This document shows positions 52,801 to 62,980 of a stretch of DNA of 64,000 nucleotides, piece by piece. Within the stretch, counting starts at the first letter, position 1; each line of letters opens with the position of its first letter. Source of the stretch: Leptidea sinapis (taxonomy: Eukaryota > Arthropoda > Insecta > Lepidoptera > Pieridae); the NCBI RefSeq assembly GCF_905404315.1, contig NC_066310.1, positions 1,922,001 to 1,986,000 of the forward strand, written 5' to 3'. The translations under genes were made by a program, and so were the position numbers. A model generated the notes under the pieces. That model saw nothing but the letters and a program-made list of their open reading frames with translations, had not been told where the DNA came from and did no database searches.

Positions 52801-55800
52801 AACTCGTAAACTCTATTATAGAATACCAGTTAGAAGTCATGTACGCAATAATCAAACGTATAAACTTTTTACTACAATAAAATGTCGTACAAATTCTGGC
52901 AAACGCTCACCACTATGGAGAATGACGCAGTCACATACTGCGTGCTTTGGCAATATTGATATTTTTTCCACTCGTGGGCTCTTTCAAAAAGCTGGTCATA
53001 GATTATCTTAAGCAGAATATTTCCGTATTAGAACTAAACCTGTAGAATATTATTTAAATCACCGTTCACAGTCAGGAATAATTAATCTTGAACTACACAA
53101 GTCTAAAAGACAGTTGCGCTGTAACAGGCAGTGAGTGCAGACGTATTCGAGAATAAAATGTCACGCGAAGACCATGTCTTGACCAGGTTTTGATTATTTC
53201 AGGTGGCAATAAAAATAATTGATTTGACATGCATCAAAGAGGACTACGCGCGTCGCAACTTGCACCGCGAGCCGCGCGTCATGGCCAAGCTGAGACATCC
53301 GTGCATCGCCGCGCTGTACGAGACTATGATGGTATTGACATGCGGGAGTGAATAAAACGTTACAACCTAACATATTATAAGCATTTTGCAATTTTCTTTA
53401 TCCGGCATCTCAGATGAGGTGGATTCTAGATTACTTCCTCCTTTCCTATTAAAACGCAAGTAGATACTAAGGCAAAATAAGTATCTACTTGGCTTAGTAA
53501 CAAAGATATCATATCGCATAAAATTTTTGCGTCCATCTTTCGCATGTTGCATTACATCCGGCCGAGGAATATGGTTGAAGTTTAATCATTAATTGCAACT
53601 ATTGCTTTCAAATCAGGTTAGCCTCTGGTTCGTGATACTGAGAGGGAGCGTGACAATTATTTTGATTTCATTATATTTTTATTTAAATGACTAAGTAAAG
53701 TACTTATAAATAACATTTATTTTTTCTTTCGATTATTATGCTGATAATATTATTTTGTGATAAAAAGTTTCATTGGTGTAGTAGCTTCATCAAACCACAC
53801 AATTACTTTGTTTTAATGTTCATAACAAACTTGGAAACGTTGAGTAAAACGTCCTAGGTGAGATATTTTAGAGAGAAACATTTGTCATAAACAGCTAGAA
53901 GCTTCTAAATTTAAAATGTATAATAATGGATTGTTTTACTTTCTACTGCTTTAACATTCAAATTAAAAATAAACTATAAGTACATATCTATGTATCTACA
54001 GTGAAAATTAGAGTACCTAGTTTTTGAATACTTATTTCGGCGTGGAACTAATGAAAGGTAACTACGTCGTTTGAATATCTTAAGTGATCCGACAGCCTGG
54101 GACTAGATTATGATTATTAAAAAGAGCGCGAAAAAAGGCTGCTGGGAGAGTTTCTCGCGCCACTTTTTCTCTCTCAGAGTGCCATCACTCAGAAAAAGTG
54201 GCGCGATTTATTTCCGAAGCGGTAGTAGTATCTAGTATATTACAAATTACATCAAAAAGAATCAATTTTGAGAAAATAAATGCCTTTGATGTATAACTTT
54301 TGTTATACAGGGTGGTTTTATGAGAAGGGCGGTGATGAGAAAAGTCGTGAAGGCCTTTTTTTTTGTTGATATTCTGAAGGCCACCGTATCTAGTGAAATT
54401 ACTGGGCAAATGAGGTTTAACATCTTATGTCTCAAGATGACGAGCGCCACAGCACTGCATTTAATGGGCAGCGTATCAATTACCATCAGCTGAACGTCCT
54501 GCTAGTCTCGTCCCTTATTTATTATTACTTAGGTATAATGTGTCGATGGTTTTCGTGTTCCGAAGCACGGCCCCCGGCTGTACGTGGTGATGGAGGCGGC
54601 GGGCGGCGGCGACCTGTGCTCGCACGTGCTGGCGGCGCGAGGCTCGGCGCGAGGTCTGCCCGAGGCGAGAGCGCGCGCTCTGGCGGCACAGCTGGTGTCG
54701 GCGGTGCGGCACATGCACGCACGGGGCGTCGTGCACAGGTCGTTATGATAAGAATCTTACACAAATTAAATTAGAATACAAAATTTCACGATGCGGGACT
54801 CGAACCTGCCCTCCATCTCAGCAGCCACTCACTATATTATTGTTTTTAATAGTAGAACAATGAGAAATACTTCAATTACTAGTATTAAATTTAAATTTAA
54901 TAGAATTGTAAATCGCGCCAATTGAGGTTCCCGCCAAAAGTCCATACTAAGTAGTACTTAGTACGTAACCAAAGAGTGCAGACGTATTCGAGAATAATGT
55001 AAAGAACAGAGAACAATGTAAAATGTAAACTAAACAAAAAAATAAGAGCCAAAGAGGATCTAACTACTACTGAGAGATGATGAGATGTAAAGAGGAGGTT
55101 GGTTTGTACGTACACAAATAACATTTTATTTTATACAAAATTGAAACTACCCAACAAGTATTATAAACTTTTAAGCAATACAAAATTCATATAAAATGTT
55201 GATTGATGATGACCACACGCTTTGTCCCTGCATCTCAGGATTGTCAAGACCTATAATTCTAAGTAACCTTTTGCAGTAATCATGGCGCTGTAAACCAAAA
55301 CATAAATAGAGCTTGACGACAGAAAAGGGCGCCGCGGTGCAATGGTGACGCGGCTAGGTAACCGGCGTACTATGCAATGCCTGTTAACAATTTTTATAAG
55401 ACTTGCACGTAGACCATCAAGAATATTTTTGTTTGTGTTTGAAATATTCCATTACTTTGCAATTTTTGTGTTCACCAATCTGTATGATAACTCGCCTGTA
55501 GCCCAACACATTTTCTTACTTGACACAGTAGGTTTATGGTATACTAAACGTTCCATTGCTCCTGTGATTTCATTGATATTGCTTCAGCTTTGACACTGTT
55601 AATCAATTTCCGTGAACCGAAAAATCGCTTCTAGTACTAAGAAACAATATTACCGAATAACTTTATATGTTGCCTTTTCTCAGCACTAATGATTATCTAT
55701 ACCTTCTACTATAGACCTAGTACATTGAATATCTATACCTTCTACTATAGAATGTGTACATTGAATATCTGTACCTACTACTATAGACTTAATACTGTTT

Positions 55801-58293
55801 ACGACTGTCAATCAAAATTGGTTCCAGTTATATACGCTAGTATATTATAAGTCTGATGCTCGGAGTCGTATTAAGCCGTGGTCTTCTTTGTCTACTTCGT
55901 TATCTAAAAATAATTCCTTTGTTGTTCCAGAGATTTGAAAATGGAAAACATCATGTTGGATAGCACTAAGCAGTTTATCAAAATTGTCGGTAAGTGCTCA
56001 TATTGGCAAAATTTGCTTAAATAATCTTTACCTACATATATTGCCGCATCCAAGCCTTATTACATCGTCATGTATTAAAATATAAATAATATTAGGGCTC
56101 AGATAACGTATTACGCTGGGCTGCTTTGCACTCAGAATTTTTGGATTTTTCAAGAATCCTGAGCGGTACAGACGATACAGTGTAATGGGCACGGCGAATC
56201 AATTACCATCAGCTCAACATCCAGCTCGTCTCGTCCCTAATTGTCATAAAAAAAATACTGGATATGACATTTGGAGCTCTCGTAATATTAAGTGACCGTG
56301 GTTTGTGTAGACTTCGGTCTGTCGAATATCTGGAGCTCCGGGGGCCTCCTGCGCACCCCGTGTGGCTCGCTGGAGTACGCCGCGCCCGAGCTGTTCGTGG
56401 ACGGCCGCCGCTACGGGCCCGAGGTGGATCTGTGGAGCATGTCGGTATACTCTATTCTTCTATACTTTTACGTCGGAAACATATTATCCCCAAAAGAAAC
56501 TCTATGATGTCAAAGAAGAACCAGAATGTCAAAAAAAGCGTGTGTGTGTACTTATGTATGCATGCAAGAAGTTATACTTCATTGGCGTAAAAATCCTTAA
56601 AATCATTTATTGCTCCTGCTATTCTACGTTAGTAGAAAGATTTTTACAAAATTTGTAAAAATCTTGCAAAAATGGCTTTGAAAATTAATTATTATATAAC
56701 GAAAATGGCTGTATGGGATTGAACCCTTTGCCTATCCTAATAATTGATGAAGAAACCAAAAAAAATAACGAATGTCAAACGCAAACGTCAGAAAATTTAA
56801 GGAACCAACTTCACCCTGTTTCTTTTGTTTTACAGTGATGCGCATCTTAAAATATCACTCTCATAATTTTTTCATAACGCGTTTAAAGAAGTATAACTTT
56901 AATAAATGGTAGTTTTCAAAATTCGTTAGATGCTTAACGATTAAAGAAGATAACTTTAAACATGTACAAAAAATTGCACGTACTGATATTAGTGTAACGG
57001 GGGCCAAAAAATTATATTTTGATTTTTTATACTTCTTTGTTTGTCACAAACAAGGAGCCGAATGAAAAAAATTAACAAAAATATCTGATATTGCCTTTGA
57101 CGCCTTGTTGATATATTGTGTTTGCTAATCTATATTTAGTATTCTGTAATTTTGACGCGTTATAAGGGGCACATCACTTTATCGGTAACGAATTTTTTCG
57201 CTATAATAATGATATATTATTGTCTGCATTTTCTGAGTAGTTTCGCAGGGATATTATTGCATCATAGGGTATTTTTCTTCATCTTTAATTTCCATATTCT
57301 GATGTTTTCTTTTGCATGGGATTATCAAAGTTACCTAGTAATTTTACTAAACATTCGAGCAGGCATGTGTGCACTCTGCCCTTAAGTACGAAAAAAAAGA
57401 AACGGGCGCGCGGGATACCTACTCGAAGCAGATATGAGATAAGCGGTCGGTTCCTTTTTTTGTTAATTTGATCAGAGTAAAAGTTCTCTTAAACACGGAG
57501 AAGGAAATATTACTTATTTATTAGGCAAAGTGAGGAGGGAATGTTTTCTTCTGTCATCGTGAACCCAACGCAGCTACGAAATGAATCTTTTCTTCGGTCT
57601 TCTCAAGTCGCTATTTCTTTAAAAGGTGTAACTAAGTGATACTTCTGTCACCTACTCTTTATTCTGTGATTCGACAACTGCTTTGTGCACATCTCTAGAG
57701 TTACTTGCAGTCCAGTCTTGCCGAATTTTCCGTAAATAATTTTTGTAGTTATACTTCTTTGGGCGCGTTATGCAAAAATGATGAGGATGATGATATTTAA
57801 TATGCGCGCGCATCACTGTAACACAAAAGTAACAGGGCGAAGTTGGTTCCTAAAATTGTCTAACGTTTGCGAAATTCGTTATTATTTTTTGGTTTCTTCG
57901 TCCATTATTAGGATCGGCAAAGGGTTCAAGCCCGTACAGCCATTTTCGTTATATAATAATTAATTTTCAAAGCCATTTTTGCAAGATTTTTACAAATTTT
58001 GTACAAATCTTTCTACTAACGTAGAATAGCAGGAGCAATAAATGATTTTAAGGATTTTTACGCCAATGAAGTTGAACGATCCATACAATCAATAGGTGTT
58101 ATTTAATTTTGATAACTAGTAATGCTCAATGTCTGTCGCAGTGGCGTGATAGTGTACGGAATGGTGACGGGGGGGCTGCCGTTTGCCGCGACGGAGGTGG
58201 GGGGAGCGGGGGGGTCGCGGCCTCAGCTGCGGGCGACCATCGCGCGCGGCTTCACCAGGAAACAACGAGCGGCGCTCACGTGTGTGTCCAGCG
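49683..58293 (+). CDS. SNF1/AMPK-related (HUNK-like) Ser/Thr protein kinase, 5' six exons
   Basis: Exons 49683-49808, 53203-53331, 54566-54738, 55931-55989, 56311-56440 and 58142-58293 join in consistent phase (0, 0, 2, 1, 2) into 256 codons. The gene continues past 58293 (donor gtaagt), but no next exon is in the window. Kinase landmarks: glycine loop GKGHFAKV (24-31), VAIK (Lys46), an alpha-C Glu (about 65), HRDLKMEN (142-149), DFGLSN (163-168), a threonine in LRTPCGS (178, the LKB1-type activation site), AAPE (186-189) and DLWSIG. Together these place it in the CAMK-like AMPK-related group. VGNYL...KVLGKGHFAKVEEATH recalls HUNK (hormonally up-regulated Neu-associated kinase). ATG 49683 is the first after an in-frame stop. 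Exons 3, 5 and 6 are very GC-rich. Confidence 0.8.
49960..50700. other. Kinase intron 1, first part
   Basis: No exon or defined repeat was seen; AT-rich with ACCTACCTAGGTA-type short palindromes near 50100-50170. Confidence 0.35.
50709..50924. mobile_element. 216-bp MITE with perfect 20-bp inverted ends
   Basis: TAACGGCCGTTTTCAATAAC begins at 50709 and its exact inverse ends at 50924. It has no coding sequence. The outer TAA/TTA could be a Harbinger-type 3-bp target site or part of the repeat. It lies in kinase intron 1. Confidence 0.8.
50950..51180. repeat. Dispersed block ending in GCAGACGTATTCGAGAATAA
   Basis: The words GACGTATTCGAGAATAAAAT and GTC(G/A)CGC are shared by 51113-51140, 53138-53165 and, shorter, 54977-54996. 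All three lie in introns of the kinase gene, each next to LINE debris. The class is unknown. Confidence 0.5.
51297..51611 (+). repeat. Repeat family A, copy 4
   Basis: Almost full-length SINE-like copy (TGCCGGCTAAATTATGATAA through CTCGTCTCGTCCCTTACTGT). Confidence 0.8.
51620..51990. other. GC-richer block with a hairpin
   Basis: GGCTTCACTAG (51830-51840) and CTAGTGAAGCC (about 51881-51891) are inverted 11-mers with GCGG/CCGC next to them. No reading frame looks real. Origin unknown. Confidence 0.4.
52100..53100 (+). mobile_element. Jockey/CR1-type LINE, RT and C-terminal part, decayed
   Basis: RT pieces: LLEKLAYHGIGGDLWRWFKS and YISNRTQNVI near 52160-52260, SEVPRGSILGPLLFIIFIND near 52335-52400 and NKFNLSLSKYKHITFT near 52455-52505. 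The C-terminal frame 52655-53011 follows (YNILDLQSSRKQLEAMLLFD, then LFQKAGHRLS). The catalytic FADD box is deleted. It lies in kinase intron 1, sense orientation. It is the same general type as the LINE at 59.9-64 kb. Confidence 0.75.
53203..53331 (+). CDS. Kinase exon 2
   Basis: Acceptor tgattatttcag; 43 codons (VAIKIIDLTCIKEDYARR ... AALYETMM), donor gtattg. It carries the catalytic lysine and the alpha-C helix. Confidence 0.8.
53340..54360. other. Kinase intron 2, no exon seen
   Basis: AT-rich. An inverted pair AAAAAGTGGCGCGA... / GCGCCACTTTTT lies near 54155-54210 (GCGCCACTTTTTCT and AGAAAAAGTGGCGC), a perfect 14-bp hairpin with about a 25-base spacer. Confidence 0.45.
54372..54530 (+). 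repeat. Repeat family A, copy 5 (partial)
   Basis: The 3' half of family A, ending only about 36 bp before the acceptor of kinase exon 3. It must contribute to or crowd that intron's branch-point region. Confidence 0.7.
54566..54738 (+). CDS. Kinase exon 3
   Basis: Acceptor gtgttccgaag; 57 codons plus two bases (LYVVMEAAGGGDLCSHVLAA to ARGVVH), donor gtcgtt. It is very GC-rich, with nearly every third position G or C. Confidence 0.75.
55692..55800. repeat. Three-copy 36-bp tandem repeat
   Basis: TATCT...ACCT(T/A)CTACTATAG...ACATTGAA starts at 55694, 55730 and 55766, an exact 36-bp period with few changes. Confidence 0.8.
55931..55989 (+). CDS. Kinase exon 4
   Basis: Acceptor gttgttccag, donor gtaagt. 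It completes HR-D and encodes DLKMENIMLDSTKQFIKIV; the last G starts the Asp of DFG. Confidence 0.85.
56118..56253 (+). repeat. Repeat family A, copy 6 (partial)
   Basis: The 3' part only (CAGAATTTTTGGATTTTTCA to CGTCTCGTCCCTAATTGTCA), ending about 58 bp before kinase exon 5. Confidence 0.7.
56311..56440 (+). CDS. Kinase exon 5
   Basis: Acceptor ggtttgtgtag; encodes DFGLSNIWSSGGLLRTPCGS to VDLWS. The donor must be AGCAT/gtcggt, because only this phase makes WSIGVIVYGM with exon 6. Confidence 0.8.
56577..58072. mobile_element. 1.5-kb foldback element with about 330-bp inverted arms
   Basis: The left arm 56577-56905 and right arm about 57745-58072 are inverted copies. Both contain CTTCATTGGCGTAAAAATCC at the tip, then GCTCCTGCTATTCTACGTTA, CAAAAATGGCTTTGAAAATT, AGGAACCAACTTC and further in CAGTGATGCGC and AAAGAAGTATAACT. 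The centre (56906-57744) has no convincing gene. The arms have small indels. It fills most of kinase intron 5. It is a non-autonomous DNA transposon of the foldback kind; the target duplication is unclear. Confidence 0.82.
58142..58293 (+). CDS. Kinase exon 6
   Basis: Acceptor tgtctgtcgcag, donor gtaagt. It encodes GVIVYGMVTGGLPFAATEVG to RAALTCVSS. It includes a run of glycines (GGAGG) unusual for the family. Confidence 0.8.
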
Positions 58294-58471
58294 GTAAGTA
58301 ATATATATTTGTCTACAGTCTACACCCATGCTTTAAATCCTCTATTAAACAAATGATTTAAGTTTTCTTTAGTGTTAAAATCACGTGTCGAATTGTTTAA
58401 AAACAAATATTCCTCTATTAAAGATTCTGAAACAGTTAACTTACTGCTAACATTAAAAAAGCCAGTCCTAG

Positions 58472-58570
58472 TAACGATTACATCATACAAACGAGTGTTG
58501 TAATGAAAACGGATGATGTAATGTTGTACTGAATTTCATTACAACACCCGTTTGGATGATGTAATGGTTA
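58472..58570. mobile_element. Tiny MITE, about 37-bp arms
   Basis: Arms 58472-58508 and 58534-58570 are near-perfect inverted copies (TAACGATTACATCATACAAA; GTGTTGTAATGAAA) around a 25-bp centre. Confidence 0.7.
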
Positions 58571-58574
58571 TTAG

Positions 58575-59005
58575 TAGAGACCGGTTTATATGCAAATGCA
58601 TATTGCATATGCTTTTGCATATTTAGTACCTTTTTAGCGGTATTGGCATATTTAAAATAAAATATGCATATTTACGCTCGATCTCGCTCATCGTTCGATG
58701 CTTTTCATAGTAGGTACCCCCAAACATTGCACTCAAATTTAAATTTTGCCCAGTTACCGCAGTAGACGTAAAACGCTCCTTTTCAGCTTACAAAAATTTA
58801 CTAAGCGATCGTAGACACAATTTGTCTACAGAACATTTAGAACAGTACTTAGTAGTACATATTTTTATAAAATAAAAAAAAATTAACAATATGACTTTTT
58901 ATTTTTTCCTGTTTAATTGTATGCATATTTTGGCCCTTTTGTGGATTTTCGTGCATATTTTAGCTATTTTACTTGCATATTTTGTAGCATATAATCCGGT
59001 CTCTA
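58575..59005. mobile_element. hAT-like MITE (431 bp)
   Basis: Ends TAGAGACCGGTTTATATGC and, inverted, TAGAGACCGGATTATATGC. The flanks GTTATTAG (58567-58574) and GTTATAAA (59006-59013) agree at 6 of 8 bases, consistent with an aged 8-bp target duplication of the hAT kind. The inside is rich in GCATAT words and encodes nothing convincing. It inserted at the edge of the tiny MITE above. Confidence 0.65.
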
Positions 59006-59369
59006 GTTATAAAGACATTGGGTGTTTTAATGTTGGCTATTGCCATTACAAGCATTTTAAAGAGGATTCATATTATGGGTGTAGATAAGTCTTGTGTGCA
59101 ACTGTTGATAATTAGGTATTAAAACACTCATGTGATACTATTATCATATATAAACCCACATTCCTTTTTTAATGGGGTTTAAAGGGGTTTATTACACAAC
59201 AGTTGCATAAATAACTATTACACGCCGTGGAACAAAACCAAACCTAAATATTTACTAGACATATCTAGTTAATATTGTAAGTTTGTAAGAAACCAGATTT
59301 TTACTCCAAAACCATAGACGCGCCCCGGCGCAACATAAATTCGCTATAAAAGTAATATTTTTCAAACTA

Positions 59370-59520
59370 AATCTATATTAACGCTACAGAGGCATCTCAA
59401 TTAAAATTTATAATAACTTACCAGAATACTCAAAAGCCGAAACAAATATTTAAAAATTCATAAGCTCTTTAAAAGAGTTACTTTTGCACAAGTATAATGA
59501 ATACTTTGAGGAAATTTTTT
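59370..59520 (+). repeat. LINE C-terminal scrap
   Basis: Broken frames give IYNNLPEYSKAETN and LKELLLHK...YFEEIF-like pieces, as in the tail at 47020-47410. No RT domain is present. Confidence 0.4.
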
Positions 59521-59750
59521 TTTGTGTCTGCCCTTCTGCTGTTCACTGCTAGGTGTGGTGCGTTACGAGGTGCTGCATGTGATAATTTATCACTTTAATG
59601 ATTTGTTTAGTACGATGAAGTAATGGTATGCAATTTATGAATAAATAAATAGAATTCTCTTATGTTATAGTGTCTACATCATATTGGCATAATACTACCT
59701 ATGTCATAGACGTGTACAGTATCCTCCACCTATATTTTTTTATTACAGTA

Positions 59751-59880
59751 AAGAACGAGACGAGCAGGACGTTCAGCTGATGGTAATCGATACGCCCTGC
59801 CCATTACAATGCAGTGCCGCTCAGGATTATTGAAAAACCCAAAAATTCTCAGCGGCACTACAATTGCGCTCAGTTGCTAC
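59751..59880 (-). repeat. Repeat family A, copy 7, truncated
   Basis: Minus-strand copy (ACGAGACGAGCAGGACGTTC onward). It stops at about 59880, where the tail of the LINE below begins. Confidence 0.7.
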
Positions 59881-60073
59881 AATTGGTACCCTTGATATAT
59901 TTATTTATTTCAAGGAATATCAACAGCTGTTTACACAAAATAAAAATACAATAGAAAGTTAGAGCTAATTACAGATATTCACTAATAGACAATAGAAGTA
60001 GTAAGAAGCAAAATTATAAAGAGTAAACATGTAAAATTATAATCTAATAATAAGCACACTTGATATTCATAGG

Positions 60074-62160
60074 TTAGGATTCAAAAAACGTTTTCATGAT
60101 ACATTGTTTCATTGCTTTGACAGATGTATTAAAAATATCCAAATTAATTATTTCACTGCTTAGTTTATTACAGGTGGTGCTAGCTCGCAAGATATAACTA
60201 TTGCTCCGGTAGTTAGTAGATGATTGAGGTATATACAATAAACGGCTATAGCGTAGTGCAGTTGACGAAGTTCTCAATGAAATTGTCGAAAGAAGAGCTG
60301 GACAATCAACCTTATTTTGAGCTATTTTCAAGAAGAAAGCAATGTCAGAGATCATACGTCGTTTCTCAAGCGGTAGTAAATGTTGCTTTTTACAATGCTG
60401 TTCGTAAGACTTTGAATTGTATCTGTCGTTAGTACGGTAGCATAGAAAGCGTAAGAATTTTTTTTGAATATTTTCTATTCGAGAAATATATGTAGAATAC
60501 AAAGGATTCCAGATTTGAGAGGCATATTCTAAGTGACCACGAACGAAGGTGCAGTACAATATCTTCAGTGTCTTGACTTGATGTAAATCACGCGAGCTAC
60601 TTATAATAAATCCAAGGGCTTTCATAGCTTTAGATATAGTTAAATTTATATGTTGGTCAAATAATAGTTTCGAATCAAGTAAAACACCAAGGTCTCGTAT
60701 TGTACTACTTCTCTGCACATTTTCACATTTCAACTGGTAATTAAAAATTATAGGATGCCGCTTTCGCGTGAATGTCATTACGCTACATTTTGATGGGTTT
60801 AGCTCTAGGCTATGATCGTCACAATAATTTTGCAATCGGTGTAGGTCTTCTTGTAGAGCTATTGCATCATCTAGTGACGATACCTTGTTGTTAATTTTGA
60901 TATCGTCAGCAAAGCACAATATTTTGGCGGTACGTAAGCAAGTATCAACATCATATAAAAATATTGCGAACAATAGAGGGCCAAGCAAGGAACCCTGAGG
61001 AACGCCACTCGATATGGGTACCCACCCTGATATATAATTACTGACAACAACAGCTTGAGTGCGATTATGAATATAGGAGGAAAACCATCTTAACAAATCA
61101 CCGCTGATACCAATATTTAGAGCTTATTAAGAAGGATGTCATGCCGTATTCGGTCGAATGCCTTACTGAAGTCGGTGTAAATTACATCAGCTTGGACACC
61201 TGGCTGCATTGTTTCAGTTAGATAATTATTAAGAAGTGCAAGATTAGAGACAGACGAGCGACCTCTGAGAAAACCATGCTGACTGGGGCTAAAGGCTTGC
61301 CTTAGTGCAGGATAAACCTGACTATAAATGATTTTCTCAAAAACCTTAGATATAATACAAAGCTTAGAAATTGGACGGTAATTTGATATATTAGTCTTAG
61401 CCCCCTTTTTATGCACTGGAGTAATATAAGCCATTTTCCATAAATCTGGCATTACACCCGCATAGAGAGATTTGTTGAATAAAATAGTAATGGGTACACA
61501 TATGGAATCAGAACATTTCACTAAGAATATTCCAGGTAAATGATCCGGACCATCGGATTTTGATGGGTCAATACCATGGAGTAGTTTCTTTACTTTAGTA
61601 ACGTCTATGTGTATTTGCGAGATATCACACACTGGTAGTGATGACAAAGAGATGACATTTTTATTGACCGGAGGATCGGTAAAGTTATTACAAAAAAAAT
61701 CAGAAAAGGCATTACAAATAGTGGTGCCGGTATTGAAGGTTTTGTCAGCAAGGTACATGCAACTAGGCATAGAGTTCAGATTTTGTTTAGACTTCATATA
61801 CGACCAAAAGTATTTTGGATTCAGGTTTATAGAATTTTCAATAGAACGTATATAGTTATTGTAACAGGATTTTTCAAGATTTTTTATTCTCGCACGTATC
61901 ATTTTATAAGAAACCATATCCGACATATTCCCATAAGTTTTGTATTTACGTAAATATTTATATTTTTCTTTAATAGCTTTTTTAAGATGGATAGAGTGCC
62001 ACACTAGATAGTGATTAGGTTTAATAAATTTAGATAGTATATATCTTGTTTTCAATTTTTCAAAAAACTCATAGAAAAATGTGACCGACTCATCAAGGGA
62101 TAAATCCGACAGAACGCCAATTAATGCTTTGTATTTCAGCATTAATGGCCTCATAATCAC
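60074..62160 (-). pseudogene. LINE ORF2, reverse transcriptase part
   Basis: DFSKAFDRIRHDILLNKL (catalytic Asp) ends the frame 62160-61117. After a one-base shift, SGVPQGSLLGPLLFAIFLYD, the catalytic box LCFADDIKINN, and DLGVLLDSKLLFDQHI follow in 61096-60074. The C-terminal region includes EYASQIWNPLYSTYISRIEN. Upstream are YRPISKLCIISKVFEKIIYS and FSPSQHGFLRGRSS. All main RT motifs are present and unchanged at the Asp residues. Only the shifts make it non-functional. Confidence 0.88.
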
Positions 62161-62980
62161 CGCAGTTAAACATGTATCTACGCCTAGGGGCCGACTGGAG
62201 AAAACTTTTCGCGGTGAATTTAAGTATCAAAGATAAGGCTCCATGGTGGGCGTCAATAGGAACAAGCGCATCATTACTAACATCACTGACTGTCACCAAG
62301 CCATTGGACAGCACTAAATCTAGAGTTTTATTGTATATATTTCGGATTCCATTGAATTGCTTCAGACCAAGAAATACCAATTCATCCGTGAAAAAAATTT
62401 CATCCTGTGATTGACAATTACAAGCGCTAAATGATTCATCACTGTCATTACAGAGATTCCATATTATATTGCTCATATTAAAATCACCGATTATAAGAAA
62501 TTTATCAGTAGGATTCTCGATTATTATATCCTGCGTTCGGCTTAGGAAATTATGTAGTTGCTGTGAGAAGGAGTAACCCTGGTTTTCAGCACATAGATAG
62601 ATAACGCATATGTGCAGATTAGTCAGGAGTTTAGTTCTATGACAGTTAATAGTAACTGTCACCCACAAATCTTTAGCATTAGAGTTATAGTATGGCTTTG
62701 GTATCACTGAAAGTGATCTACGAGTTGCAATGAGCACTCCACCCCCTCGACTTAGACCAGTAGTAACGTAATTACGATCCCGACGCCACACCATATACCG
62801 ATTGTCAAAAAGCTCGGCATCTGTGATTCCGTCTAACAGCCAAGTTTCAGTCAATACAATTACATCATAATCAAATAAGGTTACATTGCGTTTGATGACA
62901 TTTGTTTTAGTGCGTAAACCCCTTGTATTTTGATAGTAAATATTGAGGTAATTTATATCACTTATATGAGAAGTAGCCAT
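62093..62980 (-). CDS. LINE ORF2, AP-type endonuclease part
   Basis: Starts MATSHISDINYLNIYYQNTR. It shows the apurinic endonuclease motifs in order: QNTRGLRTK, VLTETWL, GGGVLIATR, LIIGDFNMSN (Asp/Asn), TLDLVLSN and DAHHGAL (catalytic His). The RT continues after a frameshift near 62110 (INWRSV joins SDLSLDES). It nicks target DNA for insertion in this element class. Confidence 0.88.
   Translation of the reverse strand: MATSHISDINYLNIYYQNTRGLRTKTNVIKRNVTLFDYDVIVLTETWLLDGITDAELFDNRYMVWRRDRNYVTTGLSRGGGVLIATRRSLSVIPKPYYNSNAKDLWVTVTINCHRTKLLTNLHICVIYLCAENQGYSFSQQLHNFLSRTQDIIIENPTDKFLIIGDFNMSNIIWNLCNDSDESFSACNCQSQDEIFFTDELVFLGLKQFNGIRNIYNKTLDLVLSNGLVTVSDVSNDALVPIDAHHGALSLILKFTAKSFLQSAPRRRYMFNCGDYEAINAEIQSINWRSVGFIP

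Noticed and set aside
54515..54774. Several overlapping arginine- and alanine-rich frames on both strands
   Set aside because: They are shadows of the GC-rich kinase exon 3.
55342..55593. Hydrophobic 83-codon frame in kinase intron 3
   Set aside because: No start context, splice support or known domain; AT-rich chance frame.
57152..57385. Membrane-protein-like frame in the foldback element
   Set aside because: T-rich sequence gives Phe/Ile/Leu codons by composition; no repeatable feature.
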